Shown here in pieces: positions 28,876 through 36,989 of a stretch of DNA of 40,392 nt. Under the pieces are notes generated by a model. The model did no database searches and was not told the DNA's origin. It worked only from the letters and a program-made list of their open reading frames with translations. Every line of letters begins with the position of its first letter. Position 1 is the first letter of the stretch. The DNA is taken from contig JAXMGR010000026.1 in NCBI GenBank assembly GCA_046352935.1, positions 1-40,392 of the forward strand, given 5' to 3'. This stretch comes from CAYWMY01 sp046352935 (GTDB taxonomy: Bacteria > Pseudomonadota > Gammaproteobacteria > Steroidobacterales > Steroidobacteraceae). The position numbers were made by a program, and so were the translations under genes.

Positions 28876-29008
28876 ATTGTGGTAGCGTCGCCGTGGCCTT
28901 TGAGTTCGAGTGCGAAACGGCCCGGTGCGAAGCGGCCGTCGCGGCCGGTGCTGTCGGTGCGTGAGCGTGCTCGCCGGCACGTCAACAGGTATTCCCCGGG
29001 GGAAGCAG

Positions 29009-30130
29009 ATGCTGATCAAGTTCGACGACTATCCCGTCCACCAGACCGCCGAGCCGCTGGCCTACCTCGCGACCAGCGACCGCAACGCCTACGGCCGCTA
29101 CTGGTACAACGGCTACGACTTCGACGGCGAGTTCTACATCGGGGTCGCCTTCGCCATGTACCCGAACCGCGAGGTCATGGACGGCGCGGTGTCGATCGTC
29201 CGCAGGGACGGCACGCAGGACAGCTTCCGCGCGTCGCGCCGCCTGCGCGGCGACCGCACCGAGATGTACGCGGGCCCGCTGCGCCACGAGATCGTGGACC
29301 CCATGCGCACCGTGCGCGTGGTCGTCGAGCCGAACGACACCGGCTTCAGCTGCGACCTGCTGTTCCACGCGAACACCGTCGCGCACGAGGAGCCCGCGGA
29401 TCACATGAAGCAGGGCGTGCGTACCGTCGCGCAGATGAAGCGCTTCTCGCAGTTCGGCCGCTGGGAAGGCCACGTCACGGTCAAGGGCCGGCGCCAGGAG
29501 GTCAACGCGGCGACGACCTACGGTACCAAGGACCGCTCCTGGGGCTGGCGCTGGACCGGCGAGCCCGAGGCGGGCATCTCGCGCGAGATCCCCGAGCAGT
29601 TCTTCTGGCTGTGGGCACCGCTGCACTGGGCCGACCGCTGCACGCACTGGGGCCAGCACGAGTACGGCGACGGCAGGCGCTGGAAGGAATTCGCGCAGGT
29701 CTTCAAGACCCATCCGATCAGGACCGACTTCAACGTGCTCGACGAGTCGGAAGTCTCCGAGGTGATCTGCGGGCCGCACCGGCTCAGGTTCCGCAAGGGC
29801 TCGCGTATCATCGAGCACGCCGAGATCGACACGATCTACAAGGACGGCCGCAAGGAAACCTTCATCCTCGAGCCGCTGTTGCGCTATCACATGTATGGCA
29901 CGGGCTATAACCACCCGGTGTGGGGCCACGGCTTCTATAAAGGCGAGGAAGCCCACGCACTCGAGCAGTGGAACATCAACGAGATCGACGTGAACCTGCC
30001 GCAGTTCATGCACATGCAGCAGGTCGTGCGTGCGCGCTGCGGCGACCAGGTCGGGGTCGGCGCGCTCGAGCAGTACATCGTGGGCCCGCATCAGCGCTAC
30101 GGGCTGAAGGGATTCCTCGATCCGACCTGA
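29009..30130 (+). CDS. uncharacterised protein (DUF7064/DUF7065-like), paralogue of the gene at 39735
   Basis: The 373-residue product has no signal peptide or membrane helix and is rich in Trp, Tyr, His and Arg. It reads like a two-lobe beta-barrel protein. Characteristic pieces are MYPNREVMDGAVSIVRRDG, RASRRLRGDRTEMYAGPL, EIVDPMRTVRVVVEPND, SQFGRWEGHVTVKGRR, and TYGTKDRSWGWR in the second lobe. The same ordered motifs occur in the protein at the right end of the window. The DUF7064/DUF7065 label is from memory and should be treated as tentative; the fold may relate to the CrtC/AttH lipocalin-like group. The start ATG 29009 has GGGGGAAG upstream. Its place among catabolic genes suggests a role in handling the same substrate, but no reaction can be given. 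Confidence 0.75.
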   Translation: MLIKFDDYPVHQTAEPLAYLATSDRNAYGRYWYNGYDFDGEFYIGVAFAMYPNREVMDGAVSIVRRDGTQDSFRASRRLRGDRTEMYAGPLRHEIVDPMRTVRVVVEPNDTGFSCDLLFHANTVAHEEPADHMKQGVRTVAQMKRFSQFGRWEGHVTVKGRRQEVNAATTYGTKDRSWGWRWTGEPEAGISREIPEQFFWLWAPLHWADRCTHWGQHEYGDGRRWKEFAQVFKTHPIRTDFNVLDESEVSEVICGPHRLRFRKGSRIIEHAEIDTIYKDGRKETFILEPLLRYHMYGTGYNHPVWGHGFYKGEEAHALEQWNINEIDVNLPQFMHMQQVVRARCGDQVGVGALEQYIVGPHQRYGLKGFLDPT

Positions 30131-30216
30131 GGCTGTGGCGCGGCGTCGGTACGCGGCGCACCTCGCCGCCTGCGCGCCTGTCCAGAGCCGCCGCCGCGGG
30201 CGCCGGCGTCCTGATG

Positions 30217-31017
30217 TCAGCGCCGGAAGCGCGACAGGTCCGTGAAGCGGATGTTGTCGCGCGCGAGCCCGTCGGAGACGACACCGAGCCCGCCTGCACG
30301 GATCATCCATTCGAGGCGGTGATCGCGGAACTGGCGCCGGAAGCCGCCCGCGTCCAGCAGTCCCGAGTAATGCGCCATGCCGGCGACCGACGCGGCGGCT
30401 TCGCCGATCGTGGCGGCGACGGCCGGACGCTGCAGGACGCGCTCGACCCAGGCACCGAGCTTCGAGCCCGCCGCCGCCGGCAAGCCGAAGATCCCGGACA
30501 TCGTGACGAAGGGCCCCGCGACGAGGTCGGCCCAGCCGTAAGCGTCGCCCGACAGCCAGCCGCTGTCTGAGAGATGCGACTCGAGCCACGACTGCAGCAC
30601 CGCGGTCTCCATGCCTGCGACGCAGCGCAGCTGTTCCGCCTGGTCGCCACCGCGGCCGAAGAAGCGGATCTCGCCGAGCCCCCAGTTGATGGCCTCGTAG
30701 TGCGTGTCGCAGACCTCCTCGATCTCGCGGCAACGTGCACGCGCGAGTGGTGCGGCGGGCCTGAGCGGTGGGATCGGATAGCGGTCCTCGAGGTATTCGA
30801 GGATCACCGTCGAGTCGAACAGCGTGCCCTCGTCGCAGGTGAGTGCCGGCACTTCGAGGCGCGGGTTCTGCACCGAGTAGCCGCTGTCCGTGCCCGAGCC
30901 GAGCCCGTCGGGAATGCGCGTTTCAAAAGGCAGGCCCTTCTCGCGCAGCATGATGCGCACCTTCTGCGCATAGGGCGAGAGCGGGTGATCGTAGAGGAGC
31001 ACGGCCCGGAGCCTCAC
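30217..31017 (-). CDS. glutathione S-transferase family protein
   Basis: The 266-residue protein starts with a thioredoxin-fold GST N-terminal domain: LLYDHPLSPYAQKVRIMLREKGLPFE, with Ser in the active-site turn. Then come RLEVPALTCDEGTLFDST for the cis-Pro and glutathione-binding region (VPAL, FDST), and EYLEDRYPIPPLRP. The helical C-terminal domain contains GWLSGDAYGWADLVAGPFV. The GTG start overlaps the stop of the epimerase gene by 4 bp. A role in glutathione conjugation or ether cleavage of a catabolic intermediate is plausible but inferred. A second, unrelated GST lies at 38785. Confidence 0.85.
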   Translation of the reverse strand: MRLRAVLLYDHPLSPYAQKVRIMLREKGLPFETRIPDGLGSGTDSGYSVQNPRLEVPALTCDEGTLFDSTVILEYLEDRYPIPPLRPAAPLARARCREIEEVCDTHYEAINWGLGEIRFFGRGGDQAEQLRCVAGMETAVLQSWLESHLSDSGWLSGDAYGWADLVAGPFVTMSGIFGLPAAAGSKLGAWVERVLQRPAVAATIGEAAASVAGMAHYSGLLDAGGFRRQFRDHRLEWMIRAGGLGVVSDGLARDNIRFTDLSRFRR

Positions 31018-32066
31018 ATGTTCTTGAGCGTGGAGAGCTGTTCTCGGTGCACGGTGCGCGCCGGACCTTCGTCGGCCCCGACACCGCCGCGCCGCTCGAT
31101 CTCGGCGAGGATCTCGTCGTCCTGGGAGAAGTCGTACTGGTAGCGCTCGCGGCCGTCCTCACGGAACCAGCGGTAGGAGTCGGCGAGACCCGCGGCGAGC
31201 GAGAGCTCTGGTTCCCAGCCCAGTTCCCGGCGCGCCTTGTCGATCGAGAAGATCATGCTGCCGCGCGTCGCCTCCAGCCAGTGGACGATGGGCGAGCGCA
31301 TGTGTGCGGGCAGGTCGTTCGGCATCGTGATGATGTTCGGTTCGACGCCGACGGCCTCAGCCATCAGGCGCATGTAGTTCACGATGCTGCAGAACTGGCT
31401 GCCCGCGATGTTGTAGATCTGGCCGGCCGCTGCGGATTTGCCGAGCACGGCGCACAGCGCGCGCGCGACGTCGCGGGTGTGTATGAAGTGCACGATCGCT
31501 TCGGTCCTGCCGGCGATCAGCAGCGGCCGACCCTGTTCCAGGCGCATGAACGTGCCGGGCTCGCGCGACACCGCGGGGCTCATGGGCCCCAGGGTGTGGG
31601 TGACTCTCAGGCTGGTGCAGGGCAGGCCGTTCGCGGCGAACTCACGCGCCAGCAGTTCCTCGCAATGCACCTTGCCGGCGGCATAGGCACCATAGAGCGC
31701 AGTGGCGGCGTCCCGGCCGACGACACCCGTCTCGTCGATCGGCTGCGCGGCGGCCATCTCGTACACCGCGATCGAGCTCGTGAACACGAAATGCCGCACA
31801 CGGCCGCGGAAGATCTCGATCAGCGGTTCGAGGTGCCCGGGCGCGTAGGAGGTGTTGTCGAACACGGCATCGAATTCGTCGCGGAGCGGCAGCAGCAGCT
31901 TCGCGAGCACACCCGGCTCGTGGCGATTGCCGTGCAGCCGCCGCACGCCGGTGGGCAGCGGCGCCTCGTGGCTGTTGAGCACCGTGACCTCGTGGCCCTG
32001 CTGCACCAGCTCGTGTACCAGCTGCAGTCCGATGTAGCGGTTGCCTCCCATGACGAGGACCTTCAT
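31014..32066 (-). CDS. NAD-dependent epimerase/dehydratase family protein (extended SDR)
   Basis: The 350-residue product has an N-terminal Rossmann motif MGGNRYIGLQLVHELVQQGH, FTSSIAVYEM (Ser), and the catalytic YGAYAAGK (Tyr-x3-Lys), then HFIHTRDVARALCAVLG and a typical C-terminal substrate lobe. Relatives include NDP-sugar epimerases, 3-beta-hydroxysteroid dehydrogenase-like enzymes and isoflavone-reductase types; which one is not decidable here. The ATG at 32066 has an excellent GGAGGAATT ribosome site, so the long upstream open frame is not used. It is the first gene of an operon with the GST at 30217. The palindrome at 32133-32148 lies 67 bp before the start. Confidence 0.85.
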   Translation of the reverse strand: MKVLVMGGNRYIGLQLVHELVQQGHEVTVLNSHEAPLPTGVRRLHGNRHEPGVLAKLLLPLRDEFDAVFDNTSYAPGHLEPLIEIFRGRVRHFVFTSSIAVYEMAAAQPIDETGVVGRDAATALYGAYAAGKVHCEELLAREFAANGLPCTSLRVTHTLGPMSPAVSREPGTFMRLEQGRPLLIAGRTEAIVHFIHTRDVARALCAVLGKSAAAGQIYNIAGSQFCSIVNYMRLMAEAVGVEPNIITMPNDLPAHMRSPIVHWLEATRGSMIFSIDKARRELGWEPELSLAAGLADSYRWFREDGRERYQYDFSQDDEILAEIERRGGVGADEGPARTVHREQLSTLKNM

Positions 32067-32130
32067 CGTGGAATTCCTCCGACGTGTTCGCCGCGATGTG
32101 GCAGTTGACGATGCCGTGCCCGGGTGGCCA

Positions 32131-32150
32131 AGGGACGGAATCCCGTCCCT
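32131..32150. promoter_or_regulatory. candidate operator (copy 2 of 3) upstream of the epimerase-GST operon
   Basis: A perfect 8-bp inverted repeat AGGGACGG-AATC-CCGTCCCT is present. Read on the minus strand, its 16-bp core (32133-32148) is GGACGGGATTCCGTCC, one base different from copy 1. It lies between the 3' end of the LuxR-type gene and the start of the epimerase gene, 67 bp from the latter, a normal position for an activator or repressor site. Confidence 0.62.
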
Positions 32151-32253
32151 GGCGACCACGCGACCGTTGACCCAGCATTCGGCTCCGCCGGGAACCGCAC
32201 GCGGCAGCCGCGATGCGGGAGGGGGACAGAGGCCGGAGCGCGCCAACCGGCGC

Positions 32254-33000
32254 TCAGGACAACGCGGTGCTCATGCGCGCTACCAGCGCCGCGCGGTTGC
32301 GGATGCCGAGCTTCTGGTAGATCCGGCGCAGGTGGTTCTCGACCGTGTACTCCGAGAGGCTCGCGATCCAGGCGATTTCCTTGTTCTGCCTGCCTTCGCA
32401 GACGAGTCGCGCCACCTGCGTCTCGCGCGCCGAGAGCCGGCCGAGCACGTCGGCGGTGGGCTCGGGTCTCGAACTCACGACCTCGAGCAGCGTGCGATAG
32501 CCCTTGCCGCCGTCGAGCAGCAGCGCCAGCAGGTTTGCGGCGATCTTGTTCTGCAGCACCTCGATGCTGTGCGACAGGCGCTCCACCGGCACCACACCAC
32601 GATGCGCAGTCGCCTTCAGGCGATGCACGCCGATTGCGAGGTACAGTCGCGGCTGCAGGCGCAGCGTGGAGGCCCCGACGACATCGACATCGTGCTGTGA
32701 GACGAAGTCCCAGTAACTCCCCGCGCGCGATCCGCAGCGTGCGATCACCGGATCGTCGACGGCGCGGAAGCCTGAGCTGGTGTGGCTCTCATGCGTATGC
32801 ACGTCGGTGAACGGATCGGCATCGCAGATGCCGAAGCGCCGGTAGCGGCTCAGCACCTCTTCCGAGACGCCGAAGTTGCCGAGGTAGAAGAGCTGCGTGA
32901 GCGGCGTCGTCTTGTCGCTGATGAAGACGACGGTGCTGTCGATGTCGCAGTCGCGCGCGATGCTGCGCGCATATTCGGTCACGTCCTGCCGGAGCAGCAT
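32254..33000 (-). CDS. LuxR-type (GerE helix-turn-helix) transcriptional regulator
   Basis: The 248-residue product has a C-terminal GerE/LuxR DNA-binding domain (about 182-245): LSARETQVARLVCEGRQNKE, then SEYTVENHLRRIYQKLGIRN. The N-terminal 170 residues form a sensor-like domain that I cannot match to the acyl-homoserine-lactone or response-regulator receiver types; it contains VVFISDKTTPLTQLFYL and YWDFVSQHDVDVVGA. The ATG at 33000 has a GAGGGGGA ribosome site. It sits in the middle of the catabolic cluster, with a copy of the shared palindrome 191 bp upstream of its start and another just downstream of its stop. It is the best candidate for the cluster's regulator. Confidence 0.88.
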   Translation of the reverse strand: MLLRQDVTEYARSIARDCDIDSTVVFISDKTTPLTQLFYLGNFGVSEEVLSRYRRFGICDADPFTDVHTHESHTSSGFRAVDDPVIARCGSRAGSYWDFVSQHDVDVVGASTLRLQPRLYLAIGVHRLKATAHRGVVPVERLSHSIEVLQNKIAANLLALLLDGGKGYRTLLEVVSSRPEPTADVLGRLSARETQVARLVCEGRQNKEIAWIASLSEYTVENHLRRIYQKLGIRNRAALVARMSTALS

Positions 33001-33448
33001 GTTTCGGTCCCCCTCAGTCCCGCGACTCCACTGCCTCAGGCGGCGTCGCGTCTCGAGTCGCGGTCCTTCAGTCGTCTCCAGCAGCGATTCCCTGCGGCGG
33101 TGCACGCGGCCGGCCTCGACGGACGCTGCGGAAGATGCTTGATCGGACGCGACTTGTAAAGATTCCGGAGGCCGCCGCGGCCGCCCCCCTTGACGGGAAT
33201 CCGTCGATATTCAAGTTCCGACGAACGGGGTTTCATACGCCACAGATGCCCGTGCCGAGAGTGGACGTTCGTCGAAATTGACGCAGGAACAATGGTTTGC
33301 AAACGATCTGCGGGCGTGCGCTTGTCTGGGCGCGGCGCATTCCGCGCGGGTTTCGATGGTCAAGGACGTTCGGCGGGATCGTTGGACGAAATCGCCGGTC
33401 CACGGGCGGGACGAGTCGTCGGTGGCGCGGTCAACCGGGGGATACGGC
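33001..33448. promoter_or_regulatory. 448-bp divergent control region with candidate operator (copy 3 of 3)
   Basis: No gene is supported in this stretch. It separates the LuxR-type gene (minus) from the kinase-receptor operon (plus). At 33191-33206 it holds TGACGGGAATCCGTCG, whose core GACGG-GAAT-CCGTC matches copies 1 and 2. On the plus strand, a TTTCAT/CATACG stretch near 33231-33238 could be a weak -10 about 36 bp from the palindrome centre, but no certain promoter can be named. An open frame upstream of 33449 in frame with the kinase has no supporting ribosome site. Confidence 0.55.
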
Positions 33449-34441
33449 ATGGGCAAGCACGGGCACATCAAGCGTGATCTCGGGGAACTCACCGCCCGTC
33501 TGAAGGCGTGGCTGCCGGACGGCCGTCGCGTGACCGGCCTCAGGGTCCTCTCCGCAGGGCACTCCAACGAGACCTTCTACATCGAGGGACTGGACCGCGT
33601 GCTGCGCATGCCCCCGTCCACGGGTGGCCTGCTGCCGCCTTACGACATGGGCAAGCAGCATCGCGTGCTGGATGCGGTCGGCCGGATGAAGTCGCATCCG
33701 CCGGTGCCGAAGGTGTTCGAGCTCTGCGAGGACCCGTCGGTGCTCGGCGATCCGTTCTTCATCATGGAGGCGCTCGCCGGCGAGGAGTACGAGTACGCGC
33801 CGCCGCAGTGGCTGCTGGATGCGCCCGAGTCGCAGCGGCAGTGGATGAGCATGCAGTGGATCGATGCGATCGCCGCGCTGCACCTCAATCCCGCCACTGC
33901 GATGCCGGCCGCGCACGCCAGCACGAAGGAATACGCAGAAACCTGTCTGAAGATGGCGCAGGTGCCGACCGCCAACAAGGATCTGATCGCGTTGCTCGAG
34001 AACTTCGTGAAGAACCCTTTGCCGACCTCGGGTGCGCCCACGCCGGTCCATGGCGATCCGAAGATCGGCAACATGATGTGGCGCCGCGACGGAACGCTGG
34101 TCGCCGCGCTCGACTGGGAGATGTCGCAGACCGGCGAGCCCCTGCACGACCTGGGCTGGATGCTCTGCCTCTACAACCAGCCACTCGCATCGGCCGGCCT
34201 CGACTTGCCGGGCTGGCGCCAGCCGCCCGCGATGATCGAGCGGTGGGAGGAGCGCACCGGGCGTTCGGCCGCGGGCATAGAACACTACAAGGTGCTCGCG
34301 TTCGCGAAGATCGCGTCCATCAACACCTGGGGCATCTGGCTGTACGAGTCGGGCAGGACCCAGGATCCACGCTATGCCGCGTGGGGTGAGGGCATGCCGG
34401 TGCTGCTGGGCATCCTGTTCGACCGCGCCAGCAAGCTCTGA
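33449..34441 (+). CDS. phosphotransferase family protein (APH / ACAD10-like kinase)
   Basis: This is a 330-residue protein kinase-like-fold phosphotransferase. The N-lobe contains GLRVLSAGHSNETFYIEG. The catalytic loop is HGDPKIGNMMW (His201 onward, with the Asp and Asn), and the metal-binding DWE (Asp222) is in ALDWEMSQTGEPLHDLGWML. This form is common beside acyl-CoA dehydrogenase and hydratase genes. In animals, ACAD10/11 fuse such a kinase to an acyl-CoA dehydrogenase and use it to phosphorylate 4-hydroxyacyl-CoAs. A similar activation of a hydroxylated intermediate is a reasonable inference here; antibiotic resistance is unlikely. The start ATG has GGGGGA 7 bp upstream. It leads the plus-strand unit with the receptor 55 bp downstream. 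Confidence 0.85.
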   Translation: MGKHGHIKRDLGELTARLKAWLPDGRRVTGLRVLSAGHSNETFYIEGLDRVLRMPPSTGGLLPPYDMGKQHRVLDAVGRMKSHPPVPKVFELCEDPSVLGDPFFIMEALAGEEYEYAPPQWLLDAPESQRQWMSMQWIDAIAALHLNPATAMPAAHASTKEYAETCLKMAQVPTANKDLIALLENFVKNPLPTSGAPTPVHGDPKIGNMMWRRDGTLVAALDWEMSQTGEPLHDLGWMLCLYNQPLASAGLDLPGWRQPPAMIERWEERTGRSAAGIEHYKVLAFAKIASINTWGIWLYESGRTQDPRYAAWGEGMPVLLGILFDRASKL

Positions 34442-34496
34442 ACGCTTTCAACAGTCATCAGCTATCCGGGCTGCAACGCCCATCTGGAGGGGGAAC

Positions 34497-36881
34497 ATGT
34501 CCATCAAGAGAGCCGTCCGCACTTCGCTGCCCGGATGCGTGCTGCTGCCATTCCTCGGTGTGCCTGCGCTGGCGCAACAGGCATCTTCGGGCCCGGCCGC
34601 GACCGTCGACGCGACGAGCGGATTGCCGGAGATCATCGTCACCGCGCAGAAGCGCGAGGAGAACATCAACAAGGTCGGCCTGACGATCTCGGCGATCAGC
34701 TCGGATGCGCTCACGGAGCGCAACATCCAGTCGCTGTCCGACATCGCCGCGAGCGTGCCCGGCCTGTCCTACGTCAACAGCGCCAACAACACGCCGGTCT
34801 ACAACCTGCGGGGTGTGGGCTTCTACGACACCTCGCTGGGCTCGTATCCGACGACCAGCGTCTATCTCGACCAGGTGCCGCTGCCGTTCCCGGTGCTGAC
34901 CAATCTGACTGCATTCGATCTGGCGCAGATCGAAGTGCTGAAGGGGCCGCAGGGCACGCTGTTCGGCCAGAACTCGACCGGCGGCGCGATCAACTACATC
35001 GCACGCAAGCCGACCGACGAACTGTCGGCCGGCATCGAGGCCAGCTTCGGCCGCTTCAACGATTTCATCGGCAACGCCTACGTCAGCGGGCCGCTGTCCG
35101 AGAACGTGCGTGCGCGCCTCGCGGTGCGCGGCCAGCGCAGCGGCAACTGGCAGAAGAGCTATACGCGCGACGACGAGAACGGCAAGGCGAAGAACCTCGC
35201 CGGACGTCTGCTGGTCGACTGGGATGCGAGCGAGACGCTGAAGGTGTCGGTGAACCTCAATGCCTGGCGCGACCAGGACGATCCGCTCGCGACCCAGTAC
35301 TCGAGCTTCAACCAGCAGGCGATCACCAACGTCGCGCCGGAAGTGCGCAATTACCCGCTGTCACCCGAATCGCCGCGTGCCGCCGACTGGAGCGCCGACA
35401 ATGGCATGTTCCGCGACCTGAAGTTCAAGCAGGGTGCGCTGCGCGCCGACTGGGAGTTCACGCCCGGCGTCGCGGTGACTTCGATCACCTCCTATGTCGA
35501 TTTCGACCAGGAAGGCGCACTCGACCAGGACGGCATAGATTTCGAGGGTATCGACCTGCGCTATTTCACGGGCGACGTGAAGGCGTTCGCGCAGGAGCTG
35601 CGCATTGCCAACACCGGCGAAGGCGCCGTGCGCTGGATCCTCGGCGCCAACTTCAGCCGCGACAAGGTCTACTATCGCGAGAACATCATCTACGGCGACG
35701 GCTCGGGCGGCAACAACCAGGTCCCGCCGTTCCAGATCGAGTCGAGCGAGAACTTCAGCGACCAGAAGATGCGCAATTACGCGGTATTCGGCAATGTCGA
35801 CTGGGCGATCAACGATCGCTTCACGGCGAAGGCCGGCGTTCGCTACACCAAGGCCAAGCGCACCGCGGACATCTGCAACATCGACGGCAGCCTGACGCCG
35901 GATGGCGGCCCGGCACGCCGCAACTTTCCAGTGGGCGGCGTCAATCGCCTGTTCGATCTGCTGGCCGATCTGTTCGCGCCAGGCAACACCTATGCGGACA
36001 TCCCGGCCGGCGGTTGCTTCAACCTGAACGACCCGGATCCGCGCAATCCGATGGCGAATCCGGTCCGACCCTACGAGCCGGGCCTGTTCACCAGCTCGAT
36101 CAACGAAGACAACCTCTCCTGGCGCGTCGGTGTCGACTTCAAGCCGACCGAGGATCTGCTGCTCTACGGCAACCTGTCCAAAGGCTACAAGGCCGGCGGC
36201 TTCGGCAACATCAATGCGGCGATCAACTTTCAGTTCCGCCCGGTCGTGGAGGAGTCGATCCTGTCGTACGAGGCGGGATTCAAGGCGCAGCTCGCGGACG
36301 GCCGTGTGCGGGTCAACGGTGCGCTGTTCTACCTGGACTACAAGAACAAGCAGCTGCGTACCAAGGACATCAACCCGATCTTCGGCATCATCGACGCGCT
36401 CAACAATGTGCCGAAGTCGCATATCCAGGGCGGCGAGCTCGAGATCCAGGCGTCACCGGCGAATGGGCTGAGCCTGGGCGTCGCGGTCACGTACCTGGAC
36501 TCGAAGATCGACGAGTACTCCGGCATCAACGCCGGTGGCGTCGTCGCCGACTTCGAGGGCAGCGTCATCCCGTTCACGCCGAAGTGGCAGACGGGCGCGA
36601 ATGCCCGCTACGAGTTCCCGGTCAGCGGAACGTTGAGCGGCTTCGTCGGCGCGCAGATGAATCACCGCAGCTCGACCTACGCCGTGATCGGCGGCGGCAT
36701 CGGCTTCGCGAATGGCTTCGAGATGAAGAGCTACACGACCCTCGACGCACAGGTAGGCGTCAAGTCGGACTCGGGGGTGGCGGGCGACGATCTGGGCAAA
36801 GAACCTGACCGACGAGCACTACTGGACCAACGTGGTCGCGGGTCAGGATCAGGTCGTGAGATGGCGCGCAGCGGCCGGTGA
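34497..36881 (+). CDS. TonB-dependent outer-membrane receptor (C-terminus frameshifted)
   Basis: This is an outer-membrane beta-barrel that imports large or scarce substrates using TonB energy. It has a signal peptide (ending GVPALAQQ), then the plug domain: GLPEIIVTAQKREENINKV, LSDIAASVPGLSYVNSANNT, and IEVLKGPQGTLFGQNSTGGA. The long barrel follows, with LLLYGNLSKGYKAGGFG and KSYTTLDAQVGVKSD near the end. The frame closes at 36881 after 794 residues, but the last 45 residues are not barrel-like; the true end is in other frames (next entry). The start ATG has GGAGGGGGAAC upstream. Receptors of this style serve hydrophobic or aromatic substrates in proteobacterial catabolic loci, which suits the neighbours, but the ligand is unknown. 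Confidence 0.93.
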   Translation: MSIKRAVRTSLPGCVLLPFLGVPALAQQASSGPAATVDATSGLPEIIVTAQKREENINKVGLTISAISSDALTERNIQSLSDIAASVPGLSYVNSANNTPVYNLRGVGFYDTSLGSYPTTSVYLDQVPLPFPVLTNLTAFDLAQIEVLKGPQGTLFGQNSTGGAINYIARKPTDELSAGIEASFGRFNDFIGNAYVSGPLSENVRARLAVRGQRSGNWQKSYTRDDENGKAKNLAGRLLVDWDASETLKVSVNLNAWRDQDDPLATQYSSFNQQAITNVAPEVRNYPLSPESPRAADWSADNGMFRDLKFKQGALRADWEFTPGVAVTSITSYVDFDQEGALDQDGIDFEGIDLRYFTGDVKAFAQELRIANTGEGAVRWILGANFSRDKVYYRENIIYGDGSGGNNQVPPFQIESSENFSDQKMRNYAVFGNVDWAINDRFTAKAGVRYTKAKRTADICNIDGSLTPDGGPARRNFPVGGVNRLFDLLADLFAPGNTYADIPAGGCFNLNDPDPRNPMANPVRPYEPGLFTSSINEDNLSWRVGVDFKPTEDLLLYGNLSKGYKAGGFGNINAAINFQFRPVVEESILSYEAGFKAQLADGRVRVNGALFYLDYKNKQLRTKDINPIFGIIDALNNVPKSHIQGGELEIQASPANGLSLGVAVTYLDSKIDEYSGINAGGVVADFEGSVIPFTPKWQTGANARYEFPVSGTLSGFVGAQMNHRSSTYAVIGGGIGFANGFEMKSYTTLDAQVGVKSDSGVAGDDLGKEPDRRALLDQRGRGSGSGREMARSGR

Positions 36882-36913
36882 CCTACGGGCTCACGGTCAG
36901 CTACGACTTCTGA
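36774..36913 (+). pseudogene. out-of-frame true C-terminus of the TonB-dependent receptor
   Basis: Two single extra bases explain the abnormal end of the receptor. After one extra G in the G-run at 36773-36777, the next frame reads WRATIWAKNLTDEHYWTNVV, the standard penultimate barrel strand. After a second extra base near 36859, a third frame reads RPVTYGLTVSYDF and stops at 36911-36913, ending in the C-terminal phenylalanine needed for barrel assembly. These are either real inactivating mutations or sequence errors in a GC-rich region. Confidence 0.85.
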
Positions 36914-36919
36914 CATGGC

Positions 36920-36950
36920 CCCCTCGTGTCAAGTGTCGCGAGGGGACTTT
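36920..36950 (+). terminator. possible terminator/attenuator after the receptor gene
   Basis: CCCCTCG (36920-36926) pairs with CGAGGGG (36939-36945) around a 12-nt loop, and TTT follows at 36948-36950. It lies 6 bp after the frame-corrected receptor stop and before the crotonase gene. The weak T-run suggests partial termination rather than an operon end. Confidence 0.4.
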
Positions 36951-36989
36951 CACGCCTGACGCGTGCGTCGAGGCTGATGGAGTGGGGGA

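Noticed and set aside
32254..33000. Quorum-sensing LuxR homologue
   Set aside because: No luxI-like synthase nearby, and the N-terminal domain lacks a recognisable acyl-homoserine-lactone-binding pattern.
33511..33526. Fourth palindrome-like string GGACGGCCGTCG
   Set aside because: The central spacer is missing and it is inside the kinase coding sequence, so it is not counted as an operator copy.
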